Origin: Enterobacter sp. BIGb0383
Lineage (GTDB): Bacteria; Pseudomonadota; Gammaproteobacteria; Enterobacterales; Enterobacteriaceae
NCBI RefSeq assembly: GCF_003751845.1
Contig: NZ_RJKQ01000004.1
Coordinates: 298,929 to 362,928, forward strand
Direction of reading: 5' to 3'
Length of the DNA stretch: 64,000 nt
The translations under genes and the position numbers were made by a program. Every line of letters starts with the position of its first letter. Position 1 is the first letter of the stretch. The notes below the pieces were generated by a model. That model saw only the letters and a list, made by a program, of their open reading frames with translations. It searched no databases and was not told where the DNA came from. Below are positions 58,987 to 64,000 of the stretch, one piece after another.

Positions 58987-61173
58987 ATGTCCCTGTGTAT
59001 CGATCGAGATGTGATTAACGCGCTAATTGCCGGGCATTTTGCGGATCCTTTCTCCGTTCTCGGTATGCACAGCACGGAAAATGGCCTGGAAGTGCGTGCA
59101 CTGCTGCCTGACGCTACGGAAGCCTGGGTGATTGAAACCAAAACCGGGCGTAAGGTTGCCGGGCTGGATAGCCTCGATTCCCGCGGCTTTTTTTGCGGCG
59201 TGGTTCCGCGGCGTAAAAATCCCTTTCGCTATCAGCTGGCGGTCACCTGGCACGGTCAGCAAAACCTGATTGACGATCCTTACCGATTTGGCCCGCTGCT
59301 GCAGGAGATGGACAGCTGGCTCCTGTCGGAAGGGACCCACCTGCGGCCCTACGAAACCCTGGGCGCACATGCGGACACGATGGACGGCGTGACCGGCACC
59401 CGCTTTTCGGTCTGGGCACCTAACGCACGTCGCGTCTCCGTCGTCGGCCAGTTTAACTACTGGGATGGTCGCCGCCATCCGATGCGTCTGCGTAACGAGA
59501 GCGGAATTTGGGAACTATTTATTCCCGGCGCCCACAATGGCCAGCTCTATAAATTCGAGATGATCGATGCTCACGGCAAGCTGCGCATTAAGGCTGACCC
59601 TTACGCCTTTGAAGCGCAGATGCGCCCGGAAACCGCGTCGCTGATTTGCGGCCTGCCGGAGAAAGTGGTCCAGAGCGAGGCGCGCAAAGCGGCCAACCGC
59701 TTCGATGCGCCCATCTCCATCTATGAGGTGCATCTCGGCTCCTGGCGGCGACATACCGACAATAACTTCTGGCTTAGCTATCGCGAGCTGGCGGACCAAC
59801 TGGTGCCTTACGCAAAGTGGATGGGCTTCACCCATCTGGAACTGCTTCCGGTTAACGAGCATCCCTTTGACGGTAGCTGGGGCTATCAGCCGACCGGTCT
59901 ATACGCGCCCACCCGGCGTTTCGGCACCCGGGACGACTTTCGTTATTTTATCAATGCCGCCCACGCAGCCGGGTTGAGCGTGATCCTTGACTGGGTGCCG
60001 GGGCATTTTCCGTCCGATGATTTTGGTCTGGCGCAGTTTGACGGCACCGCGCTCTATGAGCACGGCGACCCCCGCGAAGGCTATCACCAGGACTGGAACA
60101 CGCTGATCTACAACTACGGCCGCCGGGAAGTTAGTAATTACCTGGTGGGTAACGCCCTCTACTGGATCGAACGTTTCGGGATTGATGCGCTGCGGGTGGA
60201 TGCGGTGGCCTCGATGATTTATCGCGACTACAGCCGTCATCAGGATGAGTGGGTGCCGAACGAATACGGTGGACGGGAAAACCTCGAAGCCATTGAGTTT
60301 CTGCGCAATACCAACCGCATTCTTGGCGAGCAGGTGCCTGGCGCGGTCAGCATGGCGGAAGAGTCCACCGACTTTTCCGGCGTCTCGCGCCCTTCAACAA
60401 TGGGCGGGCTGGGATTCTGGTTTAAGTGGAACCTCGGCTGGATGCACGACACCCTCGACTATATGAAGCTGGACCCGGTTTATCGCCCGTATCACCACGA
60501 TAAGCTGACCTTCGGCATGTTCTACAACTACAGCGAAAACTTCGTGCTGCCGCTCTCGCACGATGAGGTCGTGCACGGCAAAAAATCGATCCTCGATCGG
60601 ATGCCGGGAGATGCCTGGCAGAAATTTGCCAATCTGCGGGCCTACTACGGCTGGCTGTTTGCCTTCCCCGGTAAAAAGCTGCTGTTTATGGGCAATGAGT
60701 TTGCCCAGGGCCGCGAGTGGAATCACGACGCCAGCCTCGACTGGCATCTGCTGGAAGGCGGCGATAACTGGCACCACGGCGTACAGCGCCTGGTGCGTGA
60801 CCTGAACCATACCTATCGCCACCACCGGGCGCTGCACGAGCTGGACTTTGACCCTTACGGTTTTGAATGGCTGGTGGTGGATGACCATCAGCGCTCGGTC
60901 TTTATCTTTGTGCGCCGGGATAAGCAGGGCAATGAAATTATCGTTGCCAGCAACTTCACCCCGGTTCCGCGTCACGACTACCGCTTTGGCATCAACCAGC
61001 CAGGCCGCTGGCGCGAAGAGCTGAATACCGACTCGATGCACTATCACGGCAGCAATACCGGCAACGGCGGCGGGGTCTACAGCGACGACATTGAGAGTCA
61101 CGGGCGTCCGCACTCCCTGAATATCACCCTGCCGCCACTGGCGACGATCTGGCTGATTCGGGAGGGCGAATGA
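58987..61173 (+). CDS. glgB: 1,4-alpha-glucan branching enzyme
   Basis: GH13 enzyme that forms alpha-1,6 branches in glycogen. The 728-residue product equals E. coli GlgB. It has two N-terminal carbohydrate-binding modules (about 1-115 and 120-220) and the catalytic barrel with nucleophile Asp in [11 protein letters not shown] near 405, acid/base Glu in [10 protein letters not shown] near 458, and [14 protein letters not shown] near 520. It heads the glycogen genes and overlaps glgX by 4 bp. A 190-bp leader follows the asd terminator; I see no clear promoter there. Confidence 0.97.
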   Translation: MSLCIDRDVINALIAGHFADPFSVLGMHSTENGLEVRALLPDATEAWVIETKTGRKVAGLDSLDSRGFFCGVVPRRKNPFRYQLAVTWHGQQNLIDDPYRFGPLLQEMDSWLLSEGTHLRPYETLGAHADTMDGVTGTRFSVWAPNARRVSVVGQFNYWDGRRHPMRLRNESGIWELFIPGAHNGQLYKFEMIDAHGKLRIKADPYAFEAQMRPETASLICGLPEKVVQSEARKAANRFDAPISIYEVHLGSWRRHTDNNFWLSYRELADQLVPYAKWMGFTHLELLPVNEHPFDGSWGYQPTGLYAPTRRFGTRDDFRYFINAAHAAGLSVILDWVPGHFPSDDFGLAQFDGTALYEHGDPREGYHQDWNTLIYNYGRREVSNYLVGNALYWIERFGIDALRVDAVASMIYRDYSRHQDEWVPNEYGGRENLEAIEFLRNTNRILGEQVPGAVSMAEESTDFSGVSRPSTMGGLGFWFKWNLGWMHDTLDYMKLDPVYRPYHHDKLTFGMFYNYSENFVLPLSHDEVVHGKKSILDRMPGDAWQKFANLRAYYGWLFAFPGKKLLFMGNEFAQGREWNHDASLDWHLLEGGDNWHHGVQRLVRDLNHTYRHHRALHELDFDPYGFEWLVVDDHQRSVFIFVRRDKQGNEIIVASNFTPVPRHDYRFGINQPGRWREELNTDSMHYHGSNTGNGGGVYSDDIESHGRPHSLNITLPPLATIWLIREGE

Positions 61174-63146
61174 CCCGACTCACGGCAGGCTCTCCGACGC
61201 CGCTGGGCGCGCACCACGATGGCAACGGGGTGAATTTCACGCTGTTCTCCGCTCATGCAGAGCGGGTTGAGCTGTGCCTGTTCGATGCCGAAGGCAACGA
61301 ACAGCGGTTCGATCTCCCCGAGCGCAGCGGCGATATCTGGCACGGCTACTTCGCCGGACTGAAGCCGGGCCAGCGCTATGGCTACCGGGTGCACGGTCCC
61401 TGGGAGCCTGCTCAGGGACACCGGTTTAATCCGGCGAAGCTGCTTATCGATCCCTGCGCCCGGCGCATAGACGGTGACCTGCCTGACGATCCCGTTTTTC
61501 ACGGTGGCTACGACACGCCTGACCCGCATGACAGCGCCGCCAGGATGCCAAAATCGGTGGTCGTCGATACCCACTACGACTGGGAAGATGACGTACCACC
61601 GCGTACGCCCTGGGGCAAAACGGTAATTTACGAGGCGCACGTTAAGGGCCTGACGACTCTGCACCCGGCGATCCCTGAGGCCATCCGTGGCCGCTGGCAG
61701 GCGCTGGCGCATCCGGCCATGATTGCCCATCTGCAGCGGCTCGGCATCACCGCCCTGGAACTGTTGCCGGTCACGCATTTCGCCAGCGAGCCGCGCCTGC
61801 AGCGCCTCGGACTCAGCAATTACTGGGGCTATAACCCGCTGGCACACTTCGCGCTGCATCCCGACTACGCCAGCAGCCCGGAAAACGGACTCAACGAGTT
61901 TCGTGATGCGGTGAAGGCGCTGCACAAGGCCGGAATTGAAGTGATCCTCGACGTAGTGCTGAACCACAGCGCCGAGATCGATCTCGATGGTCCGACCGTC
62001 TCCCTGCGCGGAATCGATAACCGCAGCTATTATTGGATCAGAGAGGATGGGGATTATCACAACTGGACCGGCTGCGGTAACACCCTCAATTTAAGCCATC
62101 CTGGTGTGGTGGAGTATGCCCTGCAGTGCCTGCGCTACTGGGTTGATGTTTGCCACGTTGACGGTTTCCGCTTTGATTTAGCCTCGGTGATGGGACGGAC
62201 ACCCGACTTCCGCCAGGACGCACCGCTGTTTGCTGCGATGAAAAACGATCCCCTGCTATCGGCCGTGAAGCTTATTGCTGAACCCTGGGATATCGGTCCG
62301 GGCGGCTATCAGGTGGGCAACTTCCCACCGCCCTTTGCCGAGTGGAACGACCATTTCCGCGATACCGCCCGTCGCTTCTGGCTGCTCCGGGACGTATCTA
62401 ACGGCGATCTGGCCCGGCGTTTTGCCGCCTCCAGCGATGTCTTCCAGCGCGGTGGCCGCCTGCCGTCCGCCTCAGTCAATCTGGTCACGGCGCACGACGG
62501 TTTCACCCTGCAGGACTGCGTGAGCTTCGGGCATAAGCACAACGAAGCGAACGGGGAAGATAACCGCGACGGCACCGGCAGCAACTACAGCAATAACCAC
62601 GGTAAGGAAGGCCTGGACGTCAGTCATCAGGTGGTTGAGCGACGTCGCGCCAGCGTTCACGGTTTGCTGACGACTCTGCTGCTGGCGCAGGGCACGCCGA
62701 TGCTGCTGGCCGGGGATGAGCACGGCCACAGCCAGCATGGTAATAACAATGCCTACTGCCAGGACAACGCCCTGACGTGGCTGGATTGGAAAAATGCCGA
62801 CGAGGGGCTGACCGGGTTTACCGCCGCGCTTATCCAGCTGCGGCAGCGTATTCCCGCGCTGACCCGCGACGCGTGGTGGCAGGAAAATGACGGTAGCGTG
62901 CGCTGGCTGAACCCGCAGGGCCAGCCGCTGAACGCCGGGGAGTGGCAGCAGGGTGCGCACAGCCTGCTGATCCAACTGAGTGAGCACTGGTTAATTGCAA
63001 TAAATGCCACCGCCAGCGCGGTGGAGATGGTGTTACCCGAAGGAGAGTGGCGCGCCATTCCTCCTTTTGCCGGAGAGGACAATCCCGTCACTCTGACCGT
63101 CTGGCATGGGCCCGCACAGGGAGTTTGCGTTTTTCACAGGTCATAA
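61170..63146 (+). CDS. glgX: Glycogen debranching enzyme GlgX
   Basis: GH13 isoamylase-type enzyme that removes limit-dextrin branches during glycogen breakdown. The 658-residue product (E. coli 657) has an N-terminal early-set domain (about 15-130), the barrel with the nucleophile in [14 protein letters not shown], the acid/base in [13 protein letters not shown] and [13 protein letters not shown]. Start overlaps glgB in ATGA. It ends 14 bp before glgC. Confidence 0.97.
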   Translation: MTRLTAGSPTPLGAHHDGNGVNFTLFSAHAERVELCLFDAEGNEQRFDLPERSGDIWHGYFAGLKPGQRYGYRVHGPWEPAQGHRFNPAKLLIDPCARRIDGDLPDDPVFHGGYDTPDPHDSAARMPKSVVVDTHYDWEDDVPPRTPWGKTVIYEAHVKGLTTLHPAIPEAIRGRWQALAHPAMIAHLQRLGITALELLPVTHFASEPRLQRLGLSNYWGYNPLAHFALHPDYASSPENGLNEFRDAVKALHKAGIEVILDVVLNHSAEIDLDGPTVSLRGIDNRSYYWIREDGDYHNWTGCGNTLNLSHPGVVEYALQCLRYWVDVCHVDGFRFDLASVMGRTPDFRQDAPLFAAMKNDPLLSAVKLIAEPWDIGPGGYQVGNFPPPFAEWNDHFRDTARRFWLLRDVSNGDLARRFAASSDVFQRGGRLPSASVNLVTAHDGFTLQDCVSFGHKHNEANGEDNRDGTGSNYSNNHGKEGLDVSHQVVERRRASVHGLLTTLLLAQGTPMLLAGDEHGHSQHGNNNAYCQDNALTWLDWKNADEGLTGFTAALIQLRQRIPALTRDAWWQENDGSVRWLNPQGQPLNAGEWQQGAHSLLIQLSEHWLIAINATASAVEMVLPEGEWRAIPPFAGEDNPVTLTVWHGPAQGVCVFHRS

Positions 63147-63160
63147 CAACGGAGTGATTT

Positions 63161-64000
63161 ATGGTTCAGCTTGATAAGAACACTTCTATGATGCTGGCGC
63201 GGCAGCTGCCGCTGAAATCGGTCGCCCTGATTCTGGCCGGAGGGCGCGGCACGCGGCTAAAAGATTTAACCAAAAAACGCGCCAAGCCAGCGGTCCACTT
63301 TGGCGGCAAGTTTCGCATTATCGATTTTGCACTCTCTAACTGCATCAACTCTGGTATTCGCCGTATCGGGGTGATTACCCAGTACCAGTCCCATACCCTG
63401 GTGCAGCATATCCAGCGCGGCTGGTCCTTCTTAAACGAAGAGATGAATGAGTTTGTCGACCTGCTGCCCGCCCAGCAGCGCGTGCATGCGGAGAACTGGT
63501 ATCGCGGCACGGCGGATGCGGTGACGCAGAACCTCGATATTATTCGCCGCTATCAGGCCGAGTACATCGTGATCCTCGCCGGTGACCATATTTACAAGCA
63601 GGACTACTCGCGGATGCTGCTGGACCACGTCGAGAAAAATGCCCGCTGCACCGTGGCCTGCCTGCCGGTGCCCCTGGCGGAAGCGAGCGCTTTCGGCGTG
63701 ATGGCCGTGGATGAAAACAGCCGGGTGATCGATTTTATTGAGAAGCCCGCTAAACCGCCCGCCATGCCGGGGGATGCCACAAAGTCGCTGGCCAGTATGG
63801 GGATCTACATCTTCGATGCGGACTATCTCTATACCCTGCTGGAGGAGGACGATCGCGACGAAAACTCCAGCCATGACTTCGGCAAGGACATTCTTCCCCG
63901 CGTGACCAAAGCGGGCGAGGCCTGGGCGCATCCTTTCCCGCTCTCCTGCGTGCAGTCCGATCCGCAGGCTGAACCTTACTGGCGTGATGTTGGCACCCTG
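63161..64000 (+). CDS. glgC: Glucose-1-phosphate adenylyltransferase, 3' end outside window
   Basis: ADP-glucose pyrophosphorylase, the committed and allosteric step of glycogen synthesis. The frame starts at ATG 63161 ([17 protein letters not shown]) with CGGAG upstream, and stays open to the last base; 280 of about 431 codons are present. The nucleotide-binding and catalytic signature [20 protein letters not shown] lies at about 28-47, the activator-binding lysine region is at LARQLPLK, and IEKPAKPP near 194. The E. coli glgC leader is a CsrA target; the leader here is the end of glgX. Confidence 0.96.
   Translation, partial: MVQLDKNTSMMLARQLPLKSVALILAGGRGTRLKDLTKKRAKPAVHFGGKFRIIDFALSNCINSGIRRIGVITQYQSHTLVQHIQRGWSFLNEEMNEFVDLLPAQQRVHAENWYRGTADAVTQNLDIIRRYQAEYIVILAGDHIYKQDYSRMLLDHVEKNARCTVACLPVPLAEASAFGVMAVDENSRVIDFIEKPAKPPAMPGDATKSLASMGIYIFDADYLYTLLEEDDRDENSSHDFGKDILPRVTKAGEAWAHPFPLSCVQSDPQAEPYWRDVGTL

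Noticed and set aside
61098-62060. A 320-codon minus-strand open frame opposite glgX
   Set aside because: It is antisense to a conserved enzyme and has no credible domain or ribosome-binding site.

Overview
The window is a 64 kb chromosomal segment of an enterobacterium. Nearly every core protein can be recognised as a close match to its E. coli K-12 counterpart, and gene order follows the K-12 block prlC-rsmJ-uspAB-pitA-yhiN and then yhhT-yhhS-dcrB-yhhQ-tusA-zntA-yhhN-yhhL-rsmD-ftsYEX-rpoH-liv-ugp-ggt-ryhB-yhhXW-gntRKU-yhgN-asd-glgBXC. High GC, the non-K-12 insertions and short GC-rich palindromes between genes point to an Enterobacter/Leclercia/Lelliottia-like genus. That placement is inference from memory of gene content, not a database result.

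Layout. 1-6711: core block (oligopeptidase A, 16S rRNA methyltransferase RsmJ, universal stress proteins A and B, phosphate transporter PitA, flavoprotein YhiN). 6712-20309: an accessory block where K-12 has other genes. It holds a convergent HTH protein/RES-domain pair, a TetR regulator, a lone periplasmic binding protein, a complete beta-glucoside unit (6-phospho-beta-glucosidase, PTS permease, BglG-type antiterminator) with two CRP/RAT/terminator leaders, a NIT-domain chemoreceptor facing a diguanylate cyclase, and a LysR/phenolic acid decarboxylase pair. 20310-32790: core block from yhhT to rpoH. 32960-41963: a GabT/PuuE-like aminotransferase, the LIV-I/LS branched-chain amino acid system with panZ, and a Phd/Doc module. 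41977-49341: PhoB-controlled ugpBAECQ, yhhA, ggt. 49382-56059: yhhY, the Fur-regulated sRNA RyhB, a bactofilin, yhhX, yhhW and the gntRKU gluconate genes. 56184-64000: a HigB/HigA-like module, yhgN, asd and the start of the glycogen operon; glgC runs off the end.

How it works together. Two binding-protein-dependent importers dominate the middle: liv (branched-chain amino acids) and ugp (glycerol-3-phosphate under phosphate starvation). Both have a strong hairpin between the binding-protein gene and the membrane genes. Regulation visible in the DNA includes a ZntR-type 20-bp-spacer promoter, a sigma-E promoter and DnaA box before rpoH, a nine-unit 11-bp-phased PhoB-site array before ugpB, a Fur box on ryhB, GntR and CRP sites before gntK, and CRP plus antiterminator targets in the beta-glucoside unit.

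Three toxin-antitoxin-like pairs sit where the map departs from K-12. The least conventional is the RES pair: the HTH gene has a perfect 14-bp inverted repeat around its -10 and faces its presumed RES partner tail to tail, unlike the usual co-directional operon. No tRNA, rRNA, insertion sequence or CRISPR array was found.
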